NCBI GenBank assembly: GCA_947497945.1
Contig: CANMIP010000003.1
Coordinates: 124,001-188,000 of the forward strand
Direction: 5' to 3'
DNA length: 64,000 nt
From: an uncultured Tropicimonas sp.
GTDB taxonomy: Bacteria; Pseudomonadota; Alphaproteobacteria; Rhodobacterales; Rhodobacteraceae
In this document: positions 1-8,713 of the stretch, in pieces
Position numbering within the stretch: position 1 is the stretch's first letter
How the letters are laid out: every line of letters begins with the position of its first letter
Notes under the pieces: model-generated
What the model was told of the DNA's origin: nothing
The model's database searches: none
Seen by the model: the letters and a program-made list of their open reading frames with translations, nothing else
Made by a program: the position numbers and the translations under genes

Positions 1-361
1 CGGCGCGCGATCTCCTCCCCGCTCTCACCGCCACGCGCCGCAAGACGGACGGCCCGTTCCGGCACGAAAGACCGCATGAGGATCACGCGCGAGAGCCGGC
101 GAAGAGCAGGTTGCGTCCCTCCGACATCGCCCGTTCGACGCTGCGCGGGATGCCGTGGCACATCCCGCCCGACTGCCAGTCGACCAGGAGACCACCCTCC
201 GCCTCGCTCACCCCTTCACAGGGTTCCCTGCCCGCGCTCTCTGGCCGGGGCATCACCGGGCGCACCACATGAAGGTCCGGCCGACAGCGTTTCGCCTCGG
301 CCATCAGCCTATCCTTGCCCGCATCGGAGGGGCCGACCCCGGCAAAGCCCCGTCCCGCCAT
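1..361 (-). pseudogene. phnN: Decayed phnN (ribose 1,5-bisphosphokinase), cut by the left edge
   Basis: PhnN phosphorylates ribose 1,5-bisphosphate to PRPP in phosphonate catabolism. Reading from the ATG at 361 the frame shows a P-loop (GPSDAGKD), VRPVMPRPESAGRE, a SEAE segment, WQSGGMCHGIP and LFAGSRA, in the family order. The frame then stops at 83-85, while the expected continuation (RLAARGGES..EEIARR) is found in another frame down to base 1. Compared with E. coli PhnN, about 7 residues are missing between SEAE and WQ and about a dozen after GSRA. I infer a pseudogene with deletions and a frameshift. No other phn gene is visible to its right; the left side lies outside the window. Confidence 0.72.
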
Positions 362-916
362 GGGGCCGGTCGCCGCTCCTGTCCGGTCAGACAGGACTGG
401 TTGCCGCCCGGTCCAGGCGAATTTTACGTAGATTTTTAAAGACATTTCCGGGACCGCGGCCCGGTCCCGCGATCCCTCGCCCCAAAGGCCGCGACATGGC
501 TGGGCGATGCGCCAGGGCGCAGCTTCTCCCGAGGACCCGGCATTACCAATCTCAGGCCCCCGCGTCTTGCGCGCAACGCCGCCTCTCCGGTCTGGCGAAG
601 CCCCCCTGGCACCCCATTCGTTTTAAATACAAAACTCTCTCAGGCCGATTGCCGCCTCCGCCCTGACACACGGCCGGATGTGGCCACGCGCCAAGTGCCC
701 TGTCTCAAGCGCCGGTGCCGAGACTGCACTCGCCTCAACGGCGCACCGGGGCAACCATGTCGCGGGCCAGCGCGTCGCATGGCGTTGTGGCCCCCGACAA
801 GACCGGCGGGACAGCATTCCCATAAGCGGAATGGTAAGGTTTTTGTCCTTTCTTCGTCATGACGCCGCCCCAATTCGCTGCGAAACCACGGTCCGAAGAC
901 GCGTAAGGAGACTCTC
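362..916. other. Intergenic stretch, no gene recognised
   Basis: The ORFs that cross this stretch have the Arg/Pro-rich composition of out-of-frame GC-rich DNA, and none shows a recognisable motif. I see no tRNA-like fold or repeat. Confidence 0.5.
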
Positions 917-1063
917 ATGGAATGGATTGCCCAGATCACTATTGGCGACCTGATCCTGTCTTTCCTGACATGTTGCCTCATTCACGAGACGCTCATTGCC
1001 ATCCTGCCCGACGATATTGCCGGCCCCGGTGGCTGGTTCATCGACACGGGCGCTGATGACTGA
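917..1063 (+). CDS. Small hypothetical protein (48 aa)
   Basis: This ORF is too short for the supplied track. It starts at an ATG preceded by AAGGAG with a 7-base spacer and encodes a peptide beginning MEWIAQITIGDLILSFLTCC. Residues 8-30 are hydrophobic enough for one membrane segment, and the tail is acidic (DTGADD). The good ribosome binding site and non-random composition argue for a real gene, but I do not recognise the family and there are no informative neighbours. It may be a small membrane protein. Confidence 0.4.
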   Translation: MEWIAQITIGDLILSFLTCCLIHETLIAILPDDIAGPGGWFIDTGADD

Positions 1064-1609
1064 ACAAAGGCCGCTGTTGCCGACCAGGTGACCTCGGCTT
1101 GCTGCGCGCATGCCTGGATCGAGCGGAACAGGCACATAACAGCCCCGGACACGAAGATTTTGTGAAATCCCGCCCGCATGATCGCGATGTCAAAACCGCG
1201 AAACCTCCGGCCCGGGCACTGCCGGCCCTCCTGATCAACAGGGGTCCGAGACCGGCGGAGACCCTCGCGCAACCGGCGGGCTCAAGGCGAGTGCCCACCC
1301 GACGCCTCTGTCGAACGTAGCGCATCAGGATCCGGACCGAATGGCTCATCACGGGACTTGCACCGAGCAACTGCCATCGAAGTCCCGGCCAACCTGCGGG
1401 CTGCCCTGCTCCCCTCGCCTCCAGTGGACAGCTCAAGACGGCAGGACGTCTTCGCCTTGGCGACAAGACCCGGCGCTCTGGAGCGTCGCAGCCGCCGGCG
1501 AGGCCAGGACGCGGCCTGCCCCCCCATCCAACGGACCGGTTCGCCCGTTCCGCGACCGGGCCAATCCCGCCCATTTTGCAGCGCGAGACCGGGCCGGCCT
1601 CCGACAGGG
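1064..1609. other. Intergenic stretch, no gene recognised
   Basis: Overlapping ORFs on both strands look like shadow frames. Nothing beyond the terminator that follows at 1610 is recognisable here. Confidence 0.5.
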
Positions 1610-1644
1610 ACGGAAAACCCCTGCCAGCGCGAGGCCGGCAGGGG
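1610..1644 (-). terminator. Rho-independent terminator of the sugar operon
   Basis: Read on the minus strand, CCCCTGCC and GGCAGGGG form an 8-bp stem followed by TTTTCCGT. It lies about 75 bases past the stop of the binding-protein gene at 1719. Confidence 0.75.
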
Positions 1645-1718
1645 CATTCCCTTGAGACGTTCAAGGAACAGAGCGCGGTGCAACCCGTCGGGTTACATCG
1701 CTTTCCCGTCAAACCCGA

Positions 1719-2666
1719 TCAGAACGGGCTGTCCGGATAGTAGAACTTCTCGGCATTGTCCTGGGTGATCAGCACGGAGCCGATCACGAACTTGCCGGAG
1801 ACCGGCGCGTTGGAGACGAAGTTCAGCGCCGTCATTTCGATGGCCGTGGCGGACATCGACGGCGGATAGGTCACGTTGGCCTTGATCGTCGGGTCGCCAT
1901 CGGCCACGCGCTTGATCATCTCCTTCATGCCGGCGCCGCCAAGCACCCACATCTCGTCCGTGCGGTCTGCTTCCTTCATCGCGCCCAGCACACCGATGGC
2001 CATGTCGTCATCAGAGGCCCAGACGGCGTCGATTTCCGGGTACTTGGACAGGAAGTCCTGCATCACGGTGAAGGCGTCATCGCGGTTCCAGTTGCCATGT
2101 TCCATGGCCAGGATCTCGATGCCGGAGCCTTCGATCGCGGCCTGGAAACCCTCGACGCGCTCATTGTCGATCGTGGTCGGGATGCCGCGCAGAACGACGA
2201 TCTTGCCGCCATCGGGCATCATTTCCTTGAAGAACATGCCGGAGGTGGTGCCGAAGCCCGGATTGTCGCCGGCCACGTAAAGGTCTTCGATGCCGTCCTC
2301 GGAGAGGCCGCGGTCGATCACTGTCACCCATGCGCCGGAGGCCTTCACGCGCTTCACGGGGGCCGTCAGCGGCTCGGATTCGAAGGGCAGAACCACCAGC
2401 GCGTCGATATTGCGCGTGGCCATCATGTCCTCGATGTCATTGACCTGCTTGGCAGGATCCGAGGCGGTTGAGAGGACGAAATCCAGCTCCGGATAGGTGG
2501 CTTCCAGCCGCTCGATCGTGGTCTTGGCATGGAAGTTCATGCCGCCCGCCCAGCCATGGGTCGCGGCTGGAATGGACACGCCGATGATCGTGGTCTCGGC
2601 CATCGCCACGCCTGCTGCCAGAATGGTCGCAATCGCCGTGGCACCGAAAAGATGCTTCATTTTCAT
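1719..2666 (-). CDS. ABC sugar transporter, periplasmic substrate-binding protein
   Basis: This 315-residue periplasmic binding protein of the RbsB/type I sugar-binding family delivers substrate to the permease and ATPase encoded upstream. Residues 1-23 are a classical signal peptide ending AGVAMA. The mature part carries the usual family features (ASDPAKQVNDIEDM, IDALVVLPFES, WASDDDMAIG). I chose the ATG at 2666 because AGGGAGGAAG precedes it; the longer ORF in the track lacks a signal-like N-terminus. It is the last gene of the minus-strand operon. The substrate is not deducible from sequence, but the neighbouring dehydrogenase and isomerase point to a sugar, cyclitol or glycoside. Confidence 0.9.
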   Translation of the reverse strand: MKMKHLFGATAIATILAAGVAMAETTIIGVSIPAATHGWAGGMNFHAKTTIERLEATYPELDFVLSTASDPAKQVNDIEDMMATRNIDALVVLPFESEPLTAPVKRVKASGAWVTVIDRGLSEDGIEDLYVAGDNPGFGTTSGMFFKEMMPDGGKIVVLRGIPTTIDNERVEGFQAAIEGSGIEILAMEHGNWNRDDAFTVMQDFLSKYPEIDAVWASDDDMAIGVLGAMKEADRTDEMWVLGGAGMKEMIKRVADGDPTIKANVTYPPSMSATAIEMTALNFVSNAPVSGKFVIGSVLITQDNAEKFYYPDSPF

Positions 2667-2683
2667 GGTCTTCCTCCCTAGAT

Positions 2684-2700
2684 TGCCCCGCGACGGGGCA
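2684..2700 (-). other. Stem-loop between permease and binding-protein genes
   Basis: TGCCCCG and CGGGGCA form a 7-bp stem with a 3-base loop in the 43-base gap. There is no long T tract, so it more likely protects or processes the mRNA than terminates it. This is inference. Confidence 0.45.
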
Positions 2701-2709
2701 GTTTTCCCG

Positions 2710-3711
2710 TCAGCGGGATGACTTCCTGGCGCGCTGCAGCACAACCGCCAGAATGATGATCACGCCCTGGATCGCCCCGTTGAGATAGGGGGACACAAGG
2801 TCCGTGAGATTGAGGATATTGTCGATCAGCCCGAGGATGAGCACGCCGACCACCGTGCCCCAGACGCGCCCGAACCCGCCCGAGAGCAGCGTGCCGCCGA
2901 TAATGACCGCCGCGATGGTCTCCAACTCCCAGAGCAGGCCGGTGGAGTTCGAGGCCGAGCCGAGCCGTGGCACATAGAGCACCGAGGCCAACCCCACGAG
3001 CACGCCGAGCACGACATAGGTCATCAGGCGGACGTTCTTCACATGCACCGCAGAGTAGCGCGCGACCTGCTCGTTGGAGCCGATCGCGGCGCAATGGCGG
3101 CCATAGGCGGTGTGGCGCATGGCGATCTCGCCGAGAATGGCGACAATGGCAAAGACGATGATCGGCCAGCGGATGCCGAACAGCCCGCCGTAATAGACCG
3201 GCTCATAGATCGAACCGAGCGAGAAATTCAACGAGATCGTGCCGCCATCGGCCATCCAGGTCACGAGGCTGCGGAAGATCACCATCATCCCCAGCGTTAC
3301 GATGAAGGCCTCGATCCCCATTCGGGTGATCAGCAGCCCGTTCACGGCGCCTGCCGCCGCTCCAAGCATGAGCCCTGTGCCCATGCCGACAAGGATCACC
3401 GCCCAACTGGTGCCAAGCGCGGGGATCAGTGCGTTCATCACCATGATCATGATGCCGGCGATGAAAGCGGTCATGGAGCCAACCGAAAGGTCGAGCCCGC
3501 CGGCGGTGATGACGAAGGTCATGCCCACGGCCATGATGCCGATAAAGGCCGAGCGCGAGAGCACGTTGGTGATGTTTTTCGAGCCGAGGAAATCGGGGTT
3601 CAGCAGGTAGCCGACCACGATCAGCACGACCAGTGCCAGGATCGGACCGAGCGCCTGTATGTCGAACTTGAACCCTGCCTTGCCGGGGGCATTGCTGGTC
3701 GTCTCACTCAT
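2710..3711 (-). CDS. ABC sugar transporter, permease
   Basis: This inner-membrane permease of the RbsC/XylH family has about ten hydrophobic segments. The family hallmark AGGLDLSVGS lies near residue 70, and the cytoplasmic-loop consensus AYGRHCAAIGSNEQVARYSA near residue 215. It forms the translocation channel for the binding protein and two-domain ATPase of the same operon. Two starts are possible, the ATG at 3717 (MAMSETT) or 3711 (MSETT); AGAAGG stands in front of both. Either one overlaps the end of the ATPase gene at 3704, implying translational coupling. Confidence 0.9.
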   Translation of the reverse strand: MSETTSNAPGKAGFKFDIQALGPILALVVLIVVGYLLNPDFLGSKNITNVLSRSAFIGIMAVGMTFVITAGGLDLSVGSMTAFIAGIMIMVMNALIPALGTSWAVILVGMGTGLMLGAAAGAVNGLLITRMGIEAFIVTLGMMVIFRSLVTWMADGGTISLNFSLGSIYEPVYYGGLFGIRWPIIVFAIVAILGEIAMRHTAYGRHCAAIGSNEQVARYSAVHVKNVRLMTYVVLGVLVGLASVLYVPRLGSASNSTGLLWELETIAAVIIGGTLLSGGFGRVWGTVVGVLILGLIDNILNLTDLVSPYLNGAIQGVIIILAVVLQRARKSSR

Positions 3712-5254
3712 GGCCATTGCCCTTCTTTTCCAGTCCCATTGCGAGGCGCACGATGCTGTCCTCGTTCACGTCATCCCCCGTCACCTGACCCGCGATCTCG
3801 CCGCGCCGCATGACGCAGACCCGGTCGCAGAGCCCGATCACCTCGGTCATCTCGGAGCTGATCACGATCACCGAATGCCCCTTCTCGGCCAGCTGGTGGA
3901 TGAAGGTGTAGAATTGCTGCTTGGTGCCGACATCGATACCGCGTGTCGGCTCGTCGATGATGACGATCTGCGGCTCGGCCAGCATGATCTTGGCCAGCAG
4001 CACCTTTTGCTGGTTGCCGCCCGACATGTTGCCGACAAGCACGTCGCGCGAGGGCGCACGAATGTCGAACTCCTCGATCGCCCTGTCGAGCGCGGCTTCC
4101 TCGGCCTTCCGGTCAATGACGATATTGCTGAACTTCTTCAGCGCCAGCAGCGTCAGGTTGCGCCGCATGTCCTGGGTCAGGATCAGCCCGTTTTCCTTGC
4201 GATCCTCGGGCAGGTAGACAAGCCCCGCCTTCATCGCGTCTTCCGCGTTGTGGATGCGCACGGGGGCGCCGTTAATGGCGACCGAGCCGGTGGAGGAGCG
4301 AACGCCGAACAGCCCCTCCATCAGCTCGGTGCGGCCGGACCCGACGAGCCCGGCAAAGCCGAGAATCTCGCCCCGTCGAAGGGTAAAGGAGACGTCCTTC
4401 ACGAGCGTTCCGATGGTGAAATCCTTCACCTCCAGAACCGGTTCGGCCCCGTCGGCCGGGTGTTTGGGCGGGAACATGTCGGAGAGGTCGCGCCCGACCA
4501 TCGCCTCGGCCATCTGGTCTTCGTTCAGCTCGCCGCGCCGTGCGGTGCGCACGATCCGCCCGTCGCGCATGACCGTGATCCGGTCGGCGATGCGGGCCAC
4601 CTCGTCGAGCTTGTGCGAGGTGTAGAGAATGGCGGTGCCTTCTTCCTTCAGCCGGTCGATCTGGCGGAAGAGCACTTCGGTCTCGCGCGTGGTCAGCGCG
4701 GCGGTCGGCTCATCCATGATCAGCACCCGCGCCTTGCGGCTGAGCGCCTTGGCGATCTCGACCATCTGTTTCTCCGGCACGGAGATATCGGCCGTCTTGG
4801 CGCGCGGATCGAGCGGGGTTTCCAGCCGGTCGAGCAGCTCGCGGGTCTGGGCGCGCATGGCGGTGTGATCGAGCAGCCAACCCTTCTTCAGCTCATGGCC
4901 GAGGAAGATATTCTGCTCCACGCTCAAAAGCTGCGCGAGGTTGAATTCCTGGTGGATGAGGGTCACGCCGCGCGCCTCGGCCTCGCGGGAGCGGGCGAAG
5001 GTTACCGGGGCGCCGTCCAGCACGATCTCGCCTTCGGAGGCTTCCAGATAGCCAGACATGATCTTCATCGTGGTCGATTTTCCGGCGCCGTTTTCGCCGA
5101 TCAGGGCATGGACCTCGCCCGGATAAAGCTCCATCGAGATGTCAAAAAGGATCTGGATGGGGCCGAAGGAGCGCTGCACATTGCTGAGCGCAAGGATGGG
5201 GGCCGCGGACTCGTTCCGCGGCACTCCCGTGATATTGGCGGCGGCCAGGCTCAT
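3704..5254 (-). CDS. ABC sugar transporter, ATP-binding protein with two ATPase domains
   Basis: This 516-residue RbsA/MglA-type ATPase energises sugar uptake. The first cassette has Walker A GENGAGKST at residues 53-61, a signature-like SVPEKQMVEIAKALS and Walker B ARVLIMDEPT. The second cassette has a degenerate P-loop (GLVGSGRTE), signature SGGNQQKVLLAK and IVIIDEPTRGID, as is usual in this family. The ATG at 5254 is chosen because it lies 5 bases after the stop of the dehydrogenase; the 625-residue track ORF runs back into that gene. Its stop overlaps the permease start. Confidence 0.92.
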   Translation of the reverse strand: MSLAAANITGVPRNESAAPILALSNVQRSFGPIQILFDISMELYPGEVHALIGENGAGKSTTMKIMSGYLEASEGEIVLDGAPVTFARSREAEARGVTLIHQEFNLAQLLSVEQNIFLGHELKKGWLLDHTAMRAQTRELLDRLETPLDPRAKTADISVPEKQMVEIAKALSRKARVLIMDEPTAALTTRETEVLFRQIDRLKEEGTAILYTSHKLDEVARIADRITVMRDGRIVRTARRGELNEDQMAEAMVGRDLSDMFPPKHPADGAEPVLEVKDFTIGTLVKDVSFTLRRGEILGFAGLVGSGRTELMEGLFGVRSSTGSVAINGAPVRIHNAEDAMKAGLVYLPEDRKENGLILTQDMRRNLTLLALKKFSNIVIDRKAEEAALDRAIEEFDIRAPSRDVLVGNMSGGNQQKVLLAKIMLAEPQIVIIDEPTRGIDVGTKQQFYTFIHQLAEKGHSVIVISSEMTEVIGLCDRVCVMRRGEIAGQVTGDDVNEDSIVRLAMGLEKKGNGHE

Positions 5255-5259
5255 GCGCG

Positions 5260-6405
5260 TCAGGCCAACTTGACCCAGGCCGCGTCGCGCGCCGAGCTGC
5301 GTACGCAGGCATCGACGAAGGACACGCCGGTCAGCCCGTCCTGCACGCTCGGGAAGACGACATCGGCCGGGATCTCCTCGCCCGCCAGCTTCGCCCGGAT
5401 CGCCCGTGCGGCCTCGGAATAGATATTGGCGAAGCCTTCGAGATAGCCCTCGGGGTGGCCGCCGGGCGTGCGCGAGACACGGTTGGCGACGTCGCGGGCG
5501 CCGGTCCCGGAGCGGGTCAGCAGCCGCTTCGGCTCGCCGAAGGGCGTGTACCAGAGATAGTTCGGGTCCTCCTGGGACCATTCCAGCCCGCCCTTGTCGC
5601 CATAGACACGCAGCTTGAGGGCGTTTTCATTGCCCGGCGCCACTTGCGAACACCAGAGCATGCCGCGCGCGCCGCCCTTGAAGCGGAGCATGACATGGCC
5701 ATTGTCGTCCACGCGTCGGCCATCGACGAAGCTCTGCAGATCGGCGGAGAGCGTTTCCAGTTCCAGCCCCGTCACGAAGCTCGCGAGGTTGAACGCATGG
5801 GTGCCGATATCGCCGGTGGAGCCCCCTGCCCCGGAGCGCTCGGGATCGGTGCGCCACTCGGATTGCTTGTTCTGGCCCGTCTGCTCCTCGGCCTCGGTCA
5901 GCCAGTCCTGCGGGTATTCGACCTGCACGACACGGAGGTTGCCAAGCTCGCCTTTCGCCACCATCTCGCGCGCCTGCCGCACCATCGGGTAGCCGGTATA
6001 GTTATGCGTTAGCACGAAGAGTGCGTCGCTCTCCTCGGCCAGTTTCACCAGCTTGCGGGCGTCCGGCAGGGTCGAGGTCAGCGGCTTGTCGCAGATCACA
6101 TGGATGCCGCGTTTGAGGAATTCACGCGCCGCCGGATAATGGACGTGGTTCGGCGTGACGATCGCCACGGCCTGGATGCCGTCCTTGATCCGGTTCTCGC
6201 GGATCGCCATCTCGCGGAAATCGCCATAGATCCGGTCCGGGGCGAGGCCAAGCGCTTCACCGCTCGCTTTCGCCTTCTCAGGCGTGGAACTCAGGGCACC
6301 GGCGACGAGCTGATACTCGCCGTCGATGCGCGATGCGATGCGGTGGACCGCGCCGATGAAAGCGTCATTGCCGCCGCCTACCATGCCAAGTCTGATAGGT
6401 GCCAT
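5260..6405 (-). CDS. Gfo/Idh/MocA-family NAD(P)-dependent dehydrogenase
   Basis: The 381-residue protein has an N-terminal Rossmann fold with GMVGGGNDAF at residues 7-15, the family DKP motif at 106-108, and a GDIGTHAF segment supplying the usual catalytic Asp and His. Members oxidise sugars, cyclitols or their derivatives, often at C3. It sits 2 bases from the isomerase/epimerase gene and 5 bases from the ABC ATPase gene, so it very likely acts on the imported substrate or its first derivative. The exact substrate cannot be assigned from the sequence. A 3-keto-glycoside route is possible but is inference from the gene pairing. Confidence 0.88.
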   Translation of the reverse strand: MAPIRLGMVGGGNDAFIGAVHRIASRIDGEYQLVAGALSSTPEKAKASGEALGLAPDRIYGDFREMAIRENRIKDGIQAVAIVTPNHVHYPAAREFLKRGIHVICDKPLTSTLPDARKLVKLAEESDALFVLTHNYTGYPMVRQAREMVAKGELGNLRVVQVEYPQDWLTEAEEQTGQNKQSEWRTDPERSGAGGSTGDIGTHAFNLASFVTGLELETLSADLQSFVDGRRVDDNGHVMLRFKGGARGMLWCSQVAPGNENALKLRVYGDKGGLEWSQEDPNYLWYTPFGEPKRLLTRSGTGARDVANRVSRTPGGHPEGYLEGFANIYSEAARAIRAKLAGEEIPADVVFPSVQDGLTGVSFVDACVRSSARDAAWVKLA

Positions 6406-6407
6406 GA

Positions 6408-7460
6408 TCAGATCCCCAGCATCTTCTTGTTGGCCTCTTCGTCGGTCCCGCCATCGGCGAAATCGTCAAAGGCCTTTTCGGTAACGCGGATGATATGATC
6501 CTTGACGAATTGCGCCCCTTCGCGCGCCCCGTCCTCGGGGTGCTTGAGGCAGCATTCCCATTCGACCACGGCCCAGCCGTCGAAATCATTGGCGGCCATC
6601 TTGGAGAAGATCGCGCCGAAATCGCACTGCCCGTCGCCCAGGGAGCGGAAGCGGCCGGCCCGGTCCGTCCAGCCCTGGTAGCCGGAATAGACGCCCTGAC
6701 GCCCTGTCGGGTTGAACTCGGCATCCTTGACGTGGAACATGCCGATCCGGTCCTTGTAGATGTCGATATTGTCCAGGTAATCAAGGCATTGCAGGACGTA
6801 GTGACTGGGATCGTAGAGCATCATAGCGCGCGGGTGATTGTTCACGCGCTCGAGGAACATCTCGAAGGTCACGCCGTCATGCAGGTCCTCGCCCGGATGG
6901 ATCTCGTAGCAGACATTGACGCCGCACGCGTCGGCATGATCGAGGATCGGCTTCCAGCGCCGGGCCAGCTCGTCAAAGGCGGTCTCGATGAGGCCGGCGG
7001 GCCGCTGCGGCCAGGGGTAGATATACGGCCAGGCCAGCGCGCCGGAGAAGGACGCATGCGCCGTGATCCCCATATTCTTCGACGCCGTCAGCGCCTTCTT
7101 GACCTGATCGACGGCCCATTCCTGGCGCGCCTTCGGGTTGCCGCGCACTTCCGGCGCTGCGAAGCCGTCAAAGGCGGTATCATAGGCGGGATGCACGGCC
7201 ACGAGCTGGCCCTGCAAATGGGTCGACAGTTCCGTGACCTCGACGCCGTTTTCGGCCGCCTTGCCCTTGAACTCGTCGCAGTAATCCTTGCTCTCGGCCG
7301 CTTTCGCCAGGTCGATGAGCCGACCGTCCCAGCTTGGGACCTGCACGCCGAGATAACCGCAATCGGCGGCCCATTTCGTGATGCTGTCCCAGGAATTGAA
7401 CGGCGCCTCATCACCGGCAAACTGGGCCAGGAAAAGGGCGGGTCCCTTGATCGTCTTCAT
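6408..7460 (-). CDS. Sugar phosphate isomerase/epimerase family (xylose isomerase-like TIM barrel)
   Basis: This 350-residue AP-endonuclease-2/xylose-isomerase-like barrel resembles IolE/ThuA-neighbourhood enzymes. Visible metal-site candidates are CYEIHPGEDLHDG, LYDPSH, MFHVKDAE and the C-terminal VVEWEC. The family includes isomerases, C-epimerases, dehydratases and 3-keto-glycoside lyases, so the name is structural only. It is the first gene of the operon, starting at 7460 (MKTIKGPAL) after GAGGAGG, and faces the LacI gene across the operator region. Together with the dehydrogenase it probably forms the catabolic core of the locus. Confidence 0.88.
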   Translation of the reverse strand: MKTIKGPALFLAQFAGDEAPFNSWDSITKWAADCGYLGVQVPSWDGRLIDLAKAAESKDYCDEFKGKAAENGVEVTELSTHLQGQLVAVHPAYDTAFDGFAAPEVRGNPKARQEWAVDQVKKALTASKNMGITAHASFSGALAWPYIYPWPQRPAGLIETAFDELARRWKPILDHADACGVNVCYEIHPGEDLHDGVTFEMFLERVNNHPRAMMLYDPSHYVLQCLDYLDNIDIYKDRIGMFHVKDAEFNPTGRQGVYSGYQGWTDRAGRFRSLGDGQCDFGAIFSKMAANDFDGWAVVEWECCLKHPEDGAREGAQFVKDHIIRVTEKAFDDFADGGTDEEANKKMLGI

Positions 7461-7529
7461 CGCACAACCTCCTCGGCCGGCGAAGTGGCGCGCCATCGCG
7501 CAGCCCCTCCCCGGCATTTGCGAATCGCA

Positions 7530-7547
7530 GATGTAATCCTTTACATC
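7530..7547. promoter_or_regulatory. Putative LacI operator 1
   Basis: GATGTAA-TCCT-TTACATC is a perfect 7-bp inverted repeat in the 185-base gap between the divergent operon and the LacI gene. It shares the TGTAA half-site with operator 2, whose centre is about 32 bases away. Confidence 0.6.
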
Positions 7548-7563
7548 GTGAGCATATCCTGCA

Positions 7564-7577
7564 TGTAATCGATTACA
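7564..7577. promoter_or_regulatory. Putative LacI operator 2 (TGTAATCGATTACA)
   Basis: This perfect 14-bp palindrome with a central CG has the shape typical of LacI/GalR-family operators. It lies between the divergent genes, where it could control both promoters. Confidence 0.68.
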
Positions 7578-7645
7578 AGATAGAAACTCAGCAATGTACG
7601 CATTACCCCATCCACGCTGAGAAAGCCCGGACAAAGGCTTGAAAC

Positions 7646-8692
7646 ATGGAAGAAATCGCTTCGCGCGCCCCTTCGATCCGTGATGTCGCGCAAGCCGCCG
7701 GCGTCTCCACGGCGACCGTGAGTCGGACGCTGACGACCCCGGACGTGGTTTCGAAGTCAACCCGCGAAGCGGTCTTCGCCGCGATCGAGGCAACGGGCTA
7801 CCGGGTCAATCTGGCCGCGCGCAACCTGCGCAAGCGCGAGACCGGCGCGATCGCCGTGCTGGTGCCCAACCTCGCCAATCCCTTCTTCTCCCGCATCCTC
7901 GCGGGAATCGCGGAAGTGATGATGGAAGCCGAGCTGAACGTGCTGATCGCCGACACCAAGCCGACGGCCGGCGGCGAGCACAGCTTCCCCGAATATGTCC
8001 GCCAGAACCATGTCGACGGGATCATCGTGCTGGACGGCAAGCTGCGGCACGAGAAACTGCTGGACCGCGGCAGCCCCGATATCCGTGCGCCGATGGTCTT
8101 TGCCTGCGAATGGATCGCCTCCATCGGCCGGCCGGTTGTGACCGTGGACAACCAGGAAGCCTCGGTGCGGGCCGTGCAACACCTGCTCAAGCTCGGGCAT
8201 CGGAAGATCGGCCATATCTGCGGGCCACAGGAGAATGTCCTCTCGTCGAGCCGCCTGGAGGGCGCGCTTGGCGCGATGCAGTCGGTCGGGCTGCGGATGA
8301 AGCCGGACTGGATCTATCCGGGCGATTTCTCGCTGCAATCGGGGGCGGAGGCCGCGAAACAATGGGTCCGGTCCGACGACCGTCCGACAGCCGTCTTTGC
8401 AGCCTGTGACGAGATGGCGCTCGGCTTCATGGGCGAGTTGATGCGGCGCAAGGTGAGGGTGCCGCGCGATGTCTCGGTGGTCGGCTTCGACGACCTCGAA
8501 ATGGCCGCCCACTTCGTGCCGGCGCTGACAACCGTGCACCAGCCGCGCGCCACAATGGGCCGGGCTGCGGCGCGGATGCTGCTGGAGCGGATGCGAATGC
8601 GCCCGGAAGATCGCGTTGCAGGCCCCGCCCCGCGCATTATCCTGCCGGTGAAACTGGCTGAGCGGGAATCCACCGCACCGCCGCCGGGCTGA
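7646..8692 (+). CDS. LacI-family transcriptional regulator
   Basis: The 348-residue protein has an N-terminal LacI helix-turn-helix (SIRDVAQAAGVSTATVSRTL, about residues 10-29) with a hinge helix region (NLAARNLRKRETG), followed by a periplasmic-binding-protein-like effector domain. It is divergent from the sugar operon and flanks two palindromic operators, so it is very probably the local repressor responding to the imported sugar or a metabolite. The ATG at 7646 follows AAAGG. Confidence 0.9.
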   Translation: MEEIASRAPSIRDVAQAAGVSTATVSRTLTTPDVVSKSTREAVFAAIEATGYRVNLAARNLRKRETGAIAVLVPNLANPFFSRILAGIAEVMMEAELNVLIADTKPTAGGEHSFPEYVRQNHVDGIIVLDGKLRHEKLLDRGSPDIRAPMVFACEWIASIGRPVVTVDNQEASVRAVQHLLKLGHRKIGHICGPQENVLSSSRLEGALGAMQSVGLRMKPDWIYPGDFSLQSGAEAAKQWVRSDDRPTAVFAACDEMALGFMGELMRRKVRVPRDVSVVGFDDLEMAAHFVPALTTVHQPRATMGRAAARMLLERMRMRPEDRVAGPAPRIILPVKLAERESTAPPPG

Positions 8693-8713
8693 GGAGAGGG
8701 ATACAGGCAAGCC

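Noticed and set aside
76-666. 196-residue plus-strand ORF at the left end
   Set aside because: Pro/Arg/Ser-rich, overlaps the phnN remnant in antisense and shows no motif; a shadow frame.
3659-5422. 587-residue plus-strand ORF opposite the ABC ATPase gene
   Set aside because: His/Asp-rich antisense frame of a well-supported gene.
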